Source of the DNA: Umbilicaria muhlenbergii
Lineage: Eukaryota; Ascomycota; Lecanoromycetes; Umbilicariales; Umbilicariaceae
DNA length: 64,000 nt
Assembly (NCBI GenBank): GCA_000611775.1
Contig: KK106984.1
Coordinates: 650,364 to 714,363, forward strand
Direction of reading: 5' to 3'
The notes below the pieces were generated by a model, which saw only the letters and a program-made list of their open reading frames with translations, had not been told where the DNA came from and did no database searches. The position numbers and the translations under genes were made by a program. Shown one piece after another: positions 21,900-34,110 of this stretch; position 1 is the first letter of the stretch, and each line of letters begins with the position of its first letter.

Positions 21900-24850
21900 G
21901 CAGATTCTTGAGGTGGTTCACTTATACTCTTGTTCATTATGTTATCATTACTAGTCCCCTGACCTCATTCATAGCTGAGTTGAAATCATAATTAATGTAA
22001 AATGATGATACTTCAGTTGTCTCTGTTGCTGCTGAATTGTATGTTAACTGAGTTATTGATAAGAGTTCTACTCAATTAATTTGTTGATAATTAACATAAC
22101 ATTATAAGTACTGTTTCATAATTTAATTAAGTCATTCAGTCTGCCTGTCTGTTTGAGGATGATATGATGTTGATAACTTGTGATGAATCTCTAGTTGATT
22201 CATTAATGATTTTCAGAACTTGAAGGTGAAGAGTTTATCTTTATCAGAGATTATCTTTTTCAGCAGTTCATGATTGATTGTTATAATTCTTAAAAACATA
22301 TATGTGAGTTCCTCTGCTGATGATGCTTCATTATAAGATGTGAAGTATTCATACTTCATGAGTCTGTTCATGATGATTAATATTGAGTCATAAACTGCTT
22401 TTATCAGGGGTTCTTTCAACTTTGATAACTTAATCACAAAGTTCAGTGTGATGTTTACTCATGATCTCAGTGATGTTCTTGATGACTTGAATAAACTGTA
22501 TGACTTATATTGATCTGCTTTACTTCTTCAGCAGATGTTGCACTTTTAAATGATCTTTTCAACTTTCTTTCTCATATGTGAGAAGTAATACATTCTTGTG
22601 AGTCATTTTATCATTTTGTTAATTTCTTGATAATTGTATGTCTTGTTGAAATGACTCTCCTCTATTAGCTTTTATTGAAGATTAACAGGAACATAAATCA
22701 AGTCTTGAAAAAATAATAAATCTTTCTTTTTTTCAAAGTTTTCATGATCTTTAATATTCTGAAGAACCTGTTGTGCTAACTTATCATTCTTTAATGCTTT
22801 TTGAATCTCATTTTTAAAAATGTTGTCCTTTATTTGTATGATGAGGTTGAATTATTTATTGAAAGACATGTTCTCTTGCTCATTCTCTCAGAGGATAACA
22901 TGACTGATGACTGACTTATCTTGTAAGTAATCAGCTCATTAATTGAGAGCATTCACTTTGATGTTCTCTGATCCTTTTTGATAATGAATCCTGAAATTAT
23001 ACTGTGATAATTCTTTCAATCAATGCACTTGTCTTCAATTTAAGATTTTTGTTGTCATGAAATACAATAAATTCTTATGATTTGAGTATACTTAAACCTC
23101 ATGTTTAAGTCCTTTCAGATACACATGTCATTATTTAAATGCATTAACAATAATTAACAGCTCCTTGTCATGTATCTTGTAGTTCATTTCAGCACTTGCA
23201 AACTTTCTTAAATAAAAAGTTATTGAACACAGACATCTCTTATCATTTGATTAATTAATGCATGCTTTTATAGCTTCATCTGATGTGTCTGTCTTGAGTG
23301 TAATAAGTTTCTCAGAGTTGAAACTCATGAGAATTAATTGAGAAGTGAACTTTTTCTTCAACTTGTTGAAGACTTTCTGTGCTTCAGATGATTACTCAAA
23401 TTTCTGATCTTTTCTGATCAACTTTGTTAGAGGTGATGTGATTTTTGAATACTTCTCAATAAACTTTTTATAGAAGTTCATGAACTCAAGGAAGAATTGT
23501 ACTTTCTTGATATTTCTTAATACTGATCATTCAATCACAGATTATATCTTCTTAAAGTTCATTCATAACCCTTCTGATGTTATAATGAAGTTTAAAAAGT
23601 GTACTTCCTTGAAATGAAAAAGACTCTTCTCAGACTTTATCTGTAATCCTGCATCTTGAAGTGCTTGTAAGATTTTACAGACATGCTGAACATGCTGCTT
23701 CTTCATCTTGAAGTAAATCAGTATGTTATTAAGGTACATAATCATGAACTGATTCAAGTACTCTCACAGTACATTATTAATGAAAGCTTGAAATGTTATT
23801 GATGCATTTGTCAATCTGAAAGATATTATTAAGTACTCATAAAGTTTAAACCTCATTTAAAACACAGTTTTTTATTCATCTTCTTCTTTGATATGAATCT
23901 GGTTGAAAGCTCCTGAAATATTAAACTTAATGAATCATTATGCTCTCTGAAACTGATCCTGCAGTTTTGAAATAAGCAGCAAGAGGTAACTGTTCTTGAT
24001 GATAATGTTGTTCAATGCTCAGTAATTAATGCATAACCTGAGTGAACTGTTTGATTTTGGCACAAACAGTATTGAATATTCAGCTGAAGATTGTGATTTT
24101 TATATAAATTTTTTTCATAAGTTCTCCTTTAAGTATTCTCACAAAGTGTTTAACTTCTGAGGTGACAATGAGTAAATAAATTGCTTCATTGATGTGTAAT
24201 CTTTCATGATCTTGATTTCATGATTTCATTCTTAATGTTTCAGCAAGACATCTTGATTCTTTACAGCTGTAAACAATTCCTTGAAGTCTTTATATTCTTT
24301 AAAGATAAATAACTTGATAACAGAGTTTCAATCATCTTTGACTCATCTGCTTCACAGTATTTTTGCATTAAAATTCTTCAGTTTCTTGTGCATCTCTTCT
24401 GTTGACATAGTGAAGATCTTTACACCTTCAGGTGAGTTCAGGACTGAATATAACTTATTAAGATTATCATCTTTAATGAAGTATATCTTATTTTCAGCTC
24501 AATCAATCATTGAATTGATCACTTGAAGTCATGATATTTTTAAAATTATATCACTTCCTGATTGCTCTGTTATGTTGAATTGAATCTTCTCTCAATGTTG
24601 ACTTAAATGCATAAGCATGGAAATCATCTCTCAGTTTACTCATTCATTGTTATGTTTCATAAAGATTTCATTGAATTCTTGAAGTTTAAAGGGATTCTGC
24701 TTCACCTGTGTTTGAATTACATGTTTTGCAGTAAATCCTGAGTTCATGAAGTTCTCTGTACAGTCACTGTTTATTAGCAGTCAAGCTGACTGATCATTGA
24801 CTTTAACTTAAACATGAAAATTGCTCATGTCTTCTTGTGCTGCAGTGATG
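21900..24850 (-). pseudogene. pol of element X: protease, RT, RNase H, integrase
   Basis: On the minus strand, protease is near 24,800-24,500 (NSDCTENF-type active site in place of DSGCT). RT includes 23,757-23,563, reading MNQFMIMYLNNILIYFKMKK and on to a HFKEVHFLNFI block; the catalytic YLDDILIYS has become YLNNILIYF, so both Asp are lost. RNase H lies about 23,350-23,000. The integrase core is 22,437-22,213 (LSKLKEPLIKAVYDSILIIM ... IISDKDKLFTFKF), giving the first two residues of the D,D-35-E triad. Order and spacing match Z, where the same frame can be followed almost end to end if TGA is read as Trp. Confidence 0.8.
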
Positions 24851-24899
24851 AACTTTCTTTGTCATTCACTGCTTGAAGACTTCAAAATAAGTGTCTTCA

Positions 24900-26560
24900 G
24901 AGACCTCTGACTCAGAGGGCCTCCTAGTTTTTTGAATTAAAAGGAGAGAACTTTAAGTTCTTTTTTACATACTTAAAGTCTTCTGAATTTACCTTCTGAG
25001 CTGAATGCTTACTTAGATCTTTTTTAAAGTATTTGTTTCAAAGTTCTCATACTCTCATACAGAGTTCTCATAAGATGTGTGCTTCATTAAAGGTAATGTA
25101 TTCTCCTCTGATGATGAACTGAGAACCTTTCAGTGATGTCTCTTTAATTATATCTTGATAATTGATTTCTTCATGATCTTGTCTTTGCATAAATACATCT
25201 TGAATAATGTAAAGAATCTGATTCTTTATTTCTTTTACTTACTTCACATACTCCTCTTTCTTGCTGAGGGCATTGAGTATTTCAGTATATATTTAAATTC
25301 ATCTTTCTTCATGAGTAAATAATCATTCATTGTTGTCTTCTTTCATAAGCTCTCTTGAGTCTTTGAAATTTATTACTTTCATGAAGTCTTTCTCCTCACT
25401 AAATGAGGATATCATATCATCACTGTTAATATAATTATCTTTTTAGTTGAATTGCTTTCATTTGACTTGATGTCTTTCTGCGTCTGTGATGAGGTCTCAG
25501 TGAAAGATTACAGCATATTTTTTTGTCTTCTTTAATTAACATGAAAATCATTCAGAGCTGTTTTTATCACTTTGATGAATTATACAACTGTCATCATAAC
25601 AAGCTGTTCAAGACATAATGTTGTGCTGAACTGATTACTTCAGTGCTGACTTTTTTAACACAGCAGCATATGTCTTCTTCTTCAGTGAAAAGACTTTCAT
25701 TAAGATTTAACAGTTGCATGTAAAATGTCTTGACTTCTCACAGTTATAATTTTTTTTATCTCTGATATTTTTAAGTACCTGCTTGATTCCTCTCTGAAAT
25801 CAATTCCTGTGAAATGTTGCATTGATTTTCATTGACTGAGGGCTGTAATAGAGCTGATTGTTATACTGAGTGCTTTCATGAGACTTGTTCATCTTCAGTG
25901 ATATGTAATTCTTCTGACTTTTCTTCATGAATCTCTTGTATGCATGATTGTTGATGATGACTGACTTTTCAATCATTTTGATTAAGGTACTTGATCACTT
26001 TAATTAAGAGATTTCATCTTTGATGAAGTCCTTCAAGCCTTTATAATACTGCACAGTCAAGGCAGTGTCATCTCAATTCATATATATGACATGTCTCTGA
26101 AAATTGATTATGTACATCATGACAGCTTCTTTCTGCACAATGTTATAAATTTCTCACTTCATGATTTTTTTCTGATTAATAATTTTAAACATAATTCTTA
26201 TCTGCTTCTTGAACTTCTTTAAACTGATGAAGATTTTATTCATTTCATCATCATAATACTTCTTCTCATTTTTCATATAATCTCAGAGGGTCAGCTCAAA
26301 TCAATTAAGAGCATTGAACTTTAAATAAGAAGATGTATATAATACTTTATCAGCTTTCTTCTTGAACATGATGTGATTGAGATGAATGTAAGTATCAAGT
26401 TGAGTGAAGAATAAACTCAACATTCTTTATTTCTTTAAAAACTTGTCTGATGATGAGATCTTGATCTTCATCTCTGATGATGTCAGACTTTTAATGATTG
26501 ATGAATCATGATTGAAGGTTGTCATCCTTGTGAGGGACTCATGAGTCACAGTTCATTTCA
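24900..26560 (-). pseudogene. gag of element X
   Basis: Minus-strand equivalent of the gags of Y (27,250-28,720) and Z (30,050-31,550), recognisable by alignment with them: a capsid region with a KKFKKQIRIM-type helix at about 26,210-26,190, a QYYKGLKDFIKDE block near 26,050-26,000, and a knuckle region near 25,730-25,760. It would form the particle shell. No intact frame survives. Boundaries are approximate. Confidence 0.65.
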
Positions 26561-26590
26561 TGACTGATATTTTAAGAATGATGCTCAAAG

Positions 26591-27052
26591 TGTAACAGAT
26601 AATGTCATATTGATGAGAATAATATAATCATTTAATATTTTATATTAATGTTCATTTAATCATGATGCTTGATTTAATAAACTATTGATCACATGTAGAC
26701 TTGAATAAGCTGAAGGTTGCAGACTTATGAGATTGCATTTAATACATAAGTTGAGCATGAGCTTCTAATTATGAATCTACCTGTGATTATATAAAACTTT
26801 AAAAGACTCATGTGTAACTGTACTGCTTGATGTGTGTAATCTCTCTGCTCAGGGTGCTCATACTCTGAGCATCATGAGTGATTAAGTGCTCAAGGTGCTC
26901 ATGCTCTGAGCATCATGAGCAGTATCACATGTACACTTACTGCACATATCAATCAAGTGCTCAGGATGCTCATGTTTTAAGCATTATAAACAGTATTACA
27001 TGTACATCTGCTACATGTATCAACCAGGTACCATCTAGTGAGAGGTGTAACA
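26591..27052 (-). repeat. X LTR (5' side of X)
   Basis: 462 bp, TGTAACAG...GGTGTAACA on the plus strand. The neighbouring internal sequence gatgctcaaag (26,580-26,590) is the complement of the ctttgagcatc that follows the 5' LTRs of Y and Z, the putative primer-binding site. Confidence 0.95.
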
Positions 27053-27057
27053 TCATG

Positions 27058-27235
27058 CTCAATTCATGTATTAAATGCAATCTTTTAAGTTTATGATTAC
27101 TAGTTCCCTCACTTGATCTTAATCTTAAAGGTTGTTGAGTGTATAGTTCATTGAACCTTGTTTAATTCATTGAATCATACTTATAGTTCACTGAATGATA
27201 ATATTACTTCAATCATCATGACATCACCTGTTACA
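27058..27235 (+). repeat. Y 5' LTR, second part
   Basis: 178 bp, resuming exactly where the first part stopped and ending CACCTGTTACA. The two parts sum to 404 bp. The 3' LTR is 444 bp because it carries a 40-bp tandem duplication, so the arithmetic closes. Confidence 0.95.
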
Positions 27236-27246
27236 CTTTGAGCATC
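27236..27246 (+). promoter_or_regulatory. putative primer-binding site of Y
   Basis: ctttgagcatc directly abuts the LTR end (CTGTTACA) in Y, and the same 11-mer abuts the 5' LTRs of Z (30,017-30,027) and X (26,580-26,590, complement). It does not begin TGG as tRNA-primed sites do. Eight bases (ttgagcat) are complementary to atgctcaa, found about 35 bp after the LTR TATA box, suggesting self-priming as in the Tf1/sushi group. Confidence 0.5.
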
Positions 27247-27249
27247 AAT

Positions 27250-28720
27250 CTACAGGGTATCAGTCATGCAATGAACTGACTCATTAATCTCAAGATGTTT
27301 AAATCCTCTGACAGAGAAGAATCAGTCACTGAACATCTTTTTAATAAAGTAGTTTAAGTTAAGATCCTGTTATCAGATAAGTTTCTTGATGAGAGAAGAT
27401 TATTAAACTTGTTTTTCACTCAGCTTGACACATATCTGTGATTCAACAAGACTTTATTCATTTCAGAATCAGAGAAAGTGTTGTTCACTTTCTCATTCTT
27501 AAGGTCAGATACTTTGAGCTGATTTAAACTTATCCTCTGAGATTACCTTGACAACAAGAGTGAAGATCAGGACAACTCAATTAATGAGATTTTTCATGTG
27601 TTAAAGAAATTCAAGAAGCAGATAAGAATAATGTTTGAAACAATTAATAAAAAGAGAACAATGAAGTGAGAGATTTGCATCATTCAGCAGAAAGAAGCCT
27701 TTCAGAGACTCACTTCACATATAAATTAAAACAATATTGCTTTGACAGCGCAATATTATAAGAGACTGAAGAATGTGATGAAAGATGAAATCTTTAAGAC
27801 TGAACACCCTGCCACACTCTCAGAAATGATTGAATGATCAATTATTATCAACAATCAAGCTTATGAATGAAGCTTAAAGAAGAGTCACAAGATTCTCATA
27901 TCATGAAGGGCTGAGAAGAATCATGAGCATCAGTATAATAATCAACTTTACTATGAACTTCAACTCATGAAAATTTATACTGTTACTTGAGTGAATCAGT
28001 TTCAGTGAGGGAAAGGATCAGGGAAGAACTCAGAGAAGAAAAAAAAGCCTCATAAAAATAATTATTATAATTATGAAAAATCAAGACACTTCACCTGAGA
28101 CTGTTGAAATCCTGAAAAGATCATTTAATCAAAGAAGACATATGCTGCCGCGCAAGAAGTAAAGAGTGAAAATAATCACAACATTATGTCTTAAACAGCA
28201 TGTTATGATGATGACTGTCACACACATCAGAGTGATAAAGATGACTCTGAGTGATTTTCATGTCAACTTAAGTGAATAAGAGAATATGCCACCACCTCTC
28301 ATTTAAATCAAGCCGCAGACTTGAAGAAATGACAAGTTTGATGAGATCAATTTAATCAAGAAGGCAATTACATTAACAATGATAAAATAATGCCCTCATT
28401 TAATGAGGAAAAAGACTTCATGAAAGTAATAAACTTTAATGATTCAGAAGAACTCATCAAGAAGGATGATGATATTTAAACATTTACTCATAAAGAACAG
28501 TGACTGAAAACTTATGAAGAAGTATTTAAAATGTTGAAAGAATCTCTTAAGAATTATGAAAATCATGTAAATCAGTTGCAGGAGCAAATCCTGTGAATAA
28601 TTAAAAATGCATTCACTCAAAAAGATGAAATCAAGAATATGAATTATCAGAATATACTCAGAGAAAGATCATTAAAAAATTCAAAGTTCATCATGAAAGG
28701 AGGGTATGTTACCCTTGACA
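27250..28720 (+). pseudogene. gag of element Y
   Basis: Plus-strand gag from MNWLINLKMF-like sequence at about 27,273 (TGA read as Trp). Capsid helices include FLDERRLLNLFFTQLDTYL and a KKFKKQIRIMFETINKKR block at about 27,608-27,655. A QYYKRLKNVMKDEIF block follows at about 27,752, then a knuckle remnant YYNYEKSRHFTWDCW at 28,066-28,110 whose first two Cys are now Tyr. The C-terminal part is coil-rich (LKTYEEVFKMLKESLKNYEN). With TGA as Trp the frame is nearly continuous for 480 codons with few other stops. The product would be the particle shell protein. Confidence 0.75.
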
Positions 28721-28959
28721 GAATACACATCTCAAGGAAACTACACATGAAAGTTTAAGAACTCTGAAGTGAGTACTTAAAGCTGAACTCAGTATAATAC
28801 CTGAGTAAGAAAGTCAACTCAAAAGACTTTAAGTATGTGAGAGAGAATCTGAGATTCCTCTCATTTAATTCAAAAAACTAAAGGGCCCTCTGAGTCAGAG
28901 GCTTTTAAAAACACTTGAATTAAAGCCTCTGAAAGGGGTGATTGTTAAAGAAATCACTG

Positions 28960-29554
28960 TCACAGAAGACATGAGCAACTTTTGTGTTTAAGTTAAAGTA
29001 AAAGATCACTCAGTCAGATTGTTAATTAACAGTGACTGTACAAGGAATTTCTTAAATTCATGATTCACAAAGATGAACAGGATAGAAATTTAAAAAAAGC
29101 AGAATCCTTATTCACTTCAAGAGTTTAATGAAACTCTTATGAAACATAATAATAATCATGTGAATGAAGAAACTATTCTGACACTTATATAAATAAGTCA
29201 ACACTGAGAGAAAATCAGTTTCAACATTATGAAGCAGCCAGGAAGTGACATAGTTTTAAGCATATCATGACTTCAACAAGTCAATCTGATAATTGATTGA
29301 GCTGAGAATAAAATATACTTTATTAAAGGCAGTATCTTTATGAAGTTATATTCAGTTCTACACTCATCTAAAGGAGTGAAAGTCTTCATTATGACAGCAG
29401 AAGAGACACATGAGGAGTTAAAGAATTTTAATGCAAAAATACTGTGAATTAAGTGAGTCAATGATGACTGAGACCTTATTATCAAGTTATTTATCCCTAG
29501 AGAATACAAAGACTTCAAAGAGTTGTTTACAGCAGTAAAGGAACAGGACATCTT
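28960..29554 (+). pseudogene. protease region of element Y, cut by element Z
   Basis: After the gag, a retropepsin-like region: VRLLINSDCTRNFLNS near 29,009-29,056, where NSDCT stands for the usual DSGCT active site, then a SQEVT-IVLGISWLQQ-type stretch near 29,240-29,290 and an aspartic-protease/RT connector to 29,554. Element Z starts at 29,555. The atctt at 29,550-29,554 pairs with gtctt at 37,099-37,103, where Y continues. The active-site Asp and Gly are both changed. Confidence 0.7.
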
Positions 29555-30016
29555 TATTACATCTTTTATTAAACAGTACCTGATTGTTACATGTAATAAG
29601 CATACATGTAGTACTGCTCATGATGCTCAGAGCATGAGCACCCTGAGCACTTAATTGATACATGCAGTAGATGTACATATGATACTGCTCATGATGCTCA
29701 AGGCATAAGCACCTCAAGCACTCAACTGCTCATGATGCTCAGAGCATGAGCACTCTGAGCAGGAAGATTACACACATTAAGCAGTACAATTACACATGAG
29801 TCTTTTAAAATTTTATATAATCACAGGTAGATTCATAATTAAGAGCTCATGCTCAACTCATGTATTAAATGCAATCTCATAGATCTGCAACCTTCAGCTT
29901 ATTCAAGTCTACATGTGATCAATAATTTATTAAATCAAGCATCATGATTAAATGAACATTAATATAATTCATTAAATGATTATATTATTCTCATCACTAT
30001 GACATTACCTGTTACA
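29555..30016 (+). repeat. Z 5' LTR
   Basis: 462 bp; begins TATTACATC (TG changed to TA), ends CCTGTTACA. TATA box at 29,813-29,820, candidate transcript start atgctcaa at 29,849-29,856. Three copies of a gctcatgatgctcagagc-type quasi-palindrome at 29,613-29,760. Confidence 0.95.
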
Positions 30017-30049
30017 CTTTGAGCATCATTTTTAAAATATCAGTCATGA

Positions 30050-31550
30050 AATGAACTGTGACTCATGAGTCCCTCACAAGGATGACAACCTTCAGTCATG
30101 ATTCATTAATCATTGAGAGTCTGACATCATCAGGGATGAAGATCAAGATCTCATCATCAGACAAGTTCTTAAAAGAATGAAGAATGTTGAGTTCATTCCT
30201 CACTCAGCTTGATACTTATATTCATCTTAATCACATCATGTTCAAGAAGGAAGCTGACAAAGTATTGTATACATTTTTTTATTTAAAGTTTGATGCTCTT
30301 AATTGATTTAAGCTGACCCTCTGAGATTATATGAAAAATGAGAAGAAGAATCATGATGATGAGATGAATGAAATCTTCATCAATTTAAAGAAGTTCAAGA
30401 AGCAGATAAGAATCATGTTTAAAATCATTAATTAAAAAAAAACTGCAGAGTGAGAAATTTGCAACATTATGCAGAAAGAAGCTGTCATGATGTATGCAGT
30501 TAATTTTCAGAGACATACTGTGTATATGAATTGAGATGACACTGCCTTGACTGTGCAGTATTATAAAGACTTGAAGAACTTCATCAAAGATGAAATCTTC
30601 TGATTGAAGCAATCAAGTACCTTAGTCAAAATGATTAAAAAGTCAGTCATCATCAACAATCATGCATATGAGAGATTCATGAAGAAAAGCCAGAAGAATT
30701 ATGTATCACTGAAGGTGAACAAGTCTCATGAAAACACTCAGTATAACAATCAGCTCTATTACAGCCCTCAGTTAATGAAAATTGATGCAACATTTCACAG
30801 GAATTGATTTCAGAGAGGAATTAAGCAAGTATCAAAGAGTATCAGAGGCAAAAAGAATTATTATAATTGCAGAAAGTCAAGACATTTCACATGTAATTAT
30901 TAAGTCTCAATGAAAGCCTTTTCACTGAAGAAGAAGACATATGTCACTGCATTAAAAAAATCAGCACTGAAGCAATCAGTTCAGCACAACATTATATCTT
31001 GAACAGCTTGTTATGATGACAGCTGTATAATTCATCAGAGTGATAAAAACAGCTCTGAATGATTTTCACATTAATTAAAAAAGACAAAAGAATATGCTGC
31101 AACCTCTCACTGAGACTTTATCACAGACGCAGAAAGACATCAAGTTAAGCAAGAGCAGTTCAATCAAGAAGGCAATTATATTAACAATGATGATATAATA
31201 CTCTCATTTAGTGAGGAGGAAGACTTCATGAAAGTAATGAATTTTAAAGGCTCAGGAGAGCTTATGAAAGAAGATAATAATAAATGATTATCTACTCATG
31301 AAGAAAGATAAATTTAAATGTATAATAAAATACTTGATACCCTCAGCAAGAAAGAGGAGTACATGAAGTGAGTAAAAAAGATAAAAGATCAGATTTTTTA
31401 CATTATTCAAGATGCATTTACATAAAGACAAGACTGTGAAGAAATCAATTATTGAAATATAATCAGAGAGACACTGTTGAAAGGTTCTCAGTTCATCATC
31501 AGAGGAGGATACATTACCTTTAATGAAGCACACATCTCATGAGAACTTCA
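30050..31550 (+). pseudogene. gag of element Z
   Basis: Plus-strand gag matching that of Y and X. Visible blocks: a KKFKKQIRIMFKIIN helix at about 30,387-30,430; a QYYKDLKNFIKDEIF block at about 30,548-30,602; an open 67-codon stretch at 30,604-30,807 (MIKKSVIINNHAYERFMKK, then NNQLYYSPQLMKID); and the zinc knuckle YYNCRKSRHFTCNY at 30,858-30,900 (normally CxxCxxxxHxxxxC; first Cys now Tyr). The rest is coil-rich. The gene is a relic; its product would coat the particle RNA. Confidence 0.75.
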
Positions 31551-31755
31551 TATGAGAGTATGAGAACTCTGAAATGAATACTTTAAAAGAGATCTGAGTA
31601 AACATTCAGCTCAGAAGGTGAATTCAGAAGACTTTAAGTATATAAGAAAGAACTTAAGGTTCTCTTCTTTTAATTCAAAAAACTAAAAAGCCCTTCAGGT
31701 CAGAGGTCTCTGAAGATGCTTATTTTGAAGCCTTCAAGCAGTGAACAACAAAGAG

Positions 31756-32642
31756 CATCAGCAATTTAGCAAGTTAACTTTGAGTTAGTTTTTAACACTT
31801 TGAGTGCTCTGAGCTTCTGATCTCATGTCTCAGCTAACAGCCGCTCTTAGCATCCTTTGAGCGCTTTGAGCTCAACCTTAAATCTTGAGCAGAACATTAA
31901 AATTTTGTGATAAAAAAACAATTATTAAAACAATTGTTTAAACAAGTACACACACAGTGTTATAATAACAGTAAAACTTATAATAAGTAAACTTTTGCTA
32001 AAATTCACTTTTCTGCAATAAAAAATCATGATTTGTTGAGTCTGAAAGCACTGTATAAGTGTTGAGTTCTGAACATTTAAAGAACTTCAAGATTTTCATC
32101 ACTTAAAAAACTACACACTTTATTAACTTTTGCACCTCAACAGATATGAAGAAACTTTCAATGCATAAATTATAAAAAACAGTATTATCTATTAATGTTA
32201 AATTAAAAGTTTCTTCATAACTGCAGTTGTTGTTAAGTTATATTTAATTCAAGTTTTCAACAGCGAAAAATCTTTCAAAAAAAGTCACATACTTTGAATA
32301 ACTATTGCGCTTTTATACTTATAATATAACTTTCAGTTTATAAGTTGTAGAGAATAAGCTGTTTAAGAGTTTTCTGATACAAAGTTTCTTTTTATGTGTT
32401 GTTGGTGTTGAGTTATTCAAAAAGTCATTAAAAGTCGGTTTATTAATGTTGTGATTTTCATCACTGAAAGTTTAAAATCAATGTAACTTTTTAACAACAA
32501 CAGTTATAAAAAAAACTTTAAGTTATAAAACTGGTTAATAGCTTCTTCTCTACAACTTATTTACTGCTCAGAGAGTGCTCTGAGCGCATAAAGTACTATT
32601 AACTAAAACCTTATTTTTGAGCGGGTTGTCAAGTTGCGGATG
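31756..32642 (-). mobile_element. fold-back/MITE-like element, copy 3
   Basis: 887 bp, inverted relative to copies 1 and 2: starts CATCAGCAATTTAGCAAG, ends CCCGCTC-complement then TTGCGGATG. It sits between gag/protease parts of Z. Flanking tetramers agag (31,752-31,755) and agag (32,643-32,646) match. Alignment with the empty site in X (about 24,845-24,875) fits a 2-bp duplication (ag) best, so the duplication is 2 or 4 bp. CpG sites such as gagcgc and gcgg are retained. Confidence 0.85.
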
Positions 32643-32649
32643 AGAGTTC

Positions 32650-33250
32650 ACTGCTGCAGCACAGGAAGACATGAGCAATTTTCATGTTTAAATTAAAGTC
32701 AATGATCAGCCAGCCTGACTGCTAATAAACAGTGACTGTACAGAGAACTTCATGAACTCAAGATTTACTGTGAAACATGTAATTTAAACACAGGTGAAGC
32801 AGAATTCCTTTAAACTTCAAGAGTTTAATGAGATCTTTATGAAACATAATGATGAATGAGTAAACTGAGAGATGATTTCCACGCTTATGCATTTAAGTCA
32901 ACATTAAGAGAAGATTCAATTTGACATAACAGAGTAATCAGGAAGCAATATAATTTTAAGAATATCATGACTCTGAGTGATCAATTCAATGATTGATTGA
33001 GCTGAAAATGAGATATACTTCATTAAGAGTGATAATCTTAATAAGTTATATTCAGTCTTGAACTCACTTGAAGGTGTAAAGATCTTCATTATGTCAGCAG
33101 AAAAAACATGTGAGGAACTGAAGAATCTTGATGCAAAAATACTGTGAAGCAGATGAGTTGAAGATGACTGAGACCTCATTATCAAGTTATTTATCCCTAA
33201 AGAATATAAAGACTTCAAGGAATTGTTTACAGTTATAAAGAATCAGGACG
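32650..33250 (+). pseudogene. aspartic protease region of element Z
   Basis: Immediately right of the fold-back insert, the frame reads LLINSDCTENFMNS at about 32,718-32,765; NSDCT replaces the expected DSGCT catalytic loop. It then runs through a QLDITEW-QEAI-type stretch and a NAKILW connector to RT. Retropepsin cleaves Gag-Pol in the particle. The catalytic Asp is changed to Asn here, so it is dead irrespective of the stops. The minus-strand frame 33,218-32,916 over this segment is a shadow. Confidence 0.65.
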
Positions 33251-34110
33251 TCTTGCTGAAACATTAAAAATAAAATCATGAAATCAAGATCATGAAAGAT
33301 TACACATCAATGAAGCAACTTATCTACTCATTGTCATCTTAAAAGTTAAACACTTTGTGAGAATACTTAAAGAAGAACTTATGAAAAGGATTCATATAAA
33401 AATCATAATCTTCAGCTGAATATTCAATACTGTTTGTGCCAAAATCAGATGATTCACTCAGGTTATGCATTAACTACTGAGCATTGAACAATATTATCAT
33501 CAAGAACAGTTACCTCTTGCTGTTTATTTCAAAACTGCAGGATCAGTTTCAGAGAGCATAATGATTCATCAAGTTTAATATTCTGAAAGCTTTCAATCAG
33601 ATTCATATCAAAGAAGGAGATGAATAAAAAACTGTGTTTTAAATGAGGTTCAAACTCTACAAGTACTTAGTAATACCTTTCAGATTGACAAACATGTCAA
33701 CAACATTTCAAGCTTTTATTAATAATGTACTGTGAGAGTACTTGAATCAGTTCATGATTATGTACCTCAATGACATACTGATTTACTTCAAGATGAAGGA
33801 GCAGCATGTTCAACATGTTCATAAAATCTTACAAGCACTTCAAGATACAGGATTGCAGATAAAGTCTGAGAAGAATCTTTTTCATTTCAAGGAAGTACAC
33901 TTTTTAAGCTTCATTGTAACATCAGAAGAGTTATGAATGAACTTTAAGAAAATATAATTTGTGATTGAATGATCAGTATTAAAAAACATTAAGAAAGTAC
34001 AGTTCTTTCTTGAGTTCATGAACTTCTATAAAAAGTTTATTGAGAAGTATTCAAAAATCACATCACCTTTAACAGAGTTGATCAGAAAAGATTAAAAATT
34101 TAAGTGATCA
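33250..34110 (+). pseudogene. reverse transcriptase of element Z
   Basis: RT domain in Ty3 order: SLRLCINYWALNNI at about 33,452-33,490 (normally LCVDYRxLN), FIKFNILKAFNQI near 33,565-33,605 (normally FTKLDLxxAYxxI), then IPFRLTNMSTTFQAFINNVL at about 33,677-33,733. The catalytic block YLNDILIYF at 33,763-33,790 keeps one of the two Asp. The open stretch 33,742-33,936 covers the palm to thumb, and FYKKFIEKYSK near 34,026-34,055 ends the RT. Apart from TGA codons at Trp or Arg positions the frame is almost continuous into RNase H and integrase. Confidence 0.85.

Larger units (their letters stand above)
20402..27052 (-). mobile_element. Ty3/gypsy chromovirus X, inserted in the Y 5' LTR
   Basis: A 6,651-bp element on the minus strand with identical-length LTRs of 462 bp: 20,402-20,863 (its 3' LTR) and 26,591-27,052 (its 5' LTR). 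It is flanked by exact 5-bp duplications tcatg at 20,397-20,401 and 27,053-27,057. Interior on the minus strand: gag (about 26,560-25,000), protease (about 24,850-24,500), RT (24,250-23,400), RNase H (23,350-23,000), integrase (22,800-21,900), chromodomain (about 21,560-21,420) and C-terminal tail. An antisense frame lies at 20,689-21,192. It is the same family as Z (6.65 kb after removing Z's fold-back insert). Decayed, with mostly TGA stops. Confidence 0.95.

Noticed and set aside
24281-24526. Small gene seen three times (also 29,551-29,273 and 33,218-32,916)
   Set aside because: The three similar frames are all antisense to the same protease/RT connector of X, Y and Z; conservation is explained by the sense strand and no motif is present.
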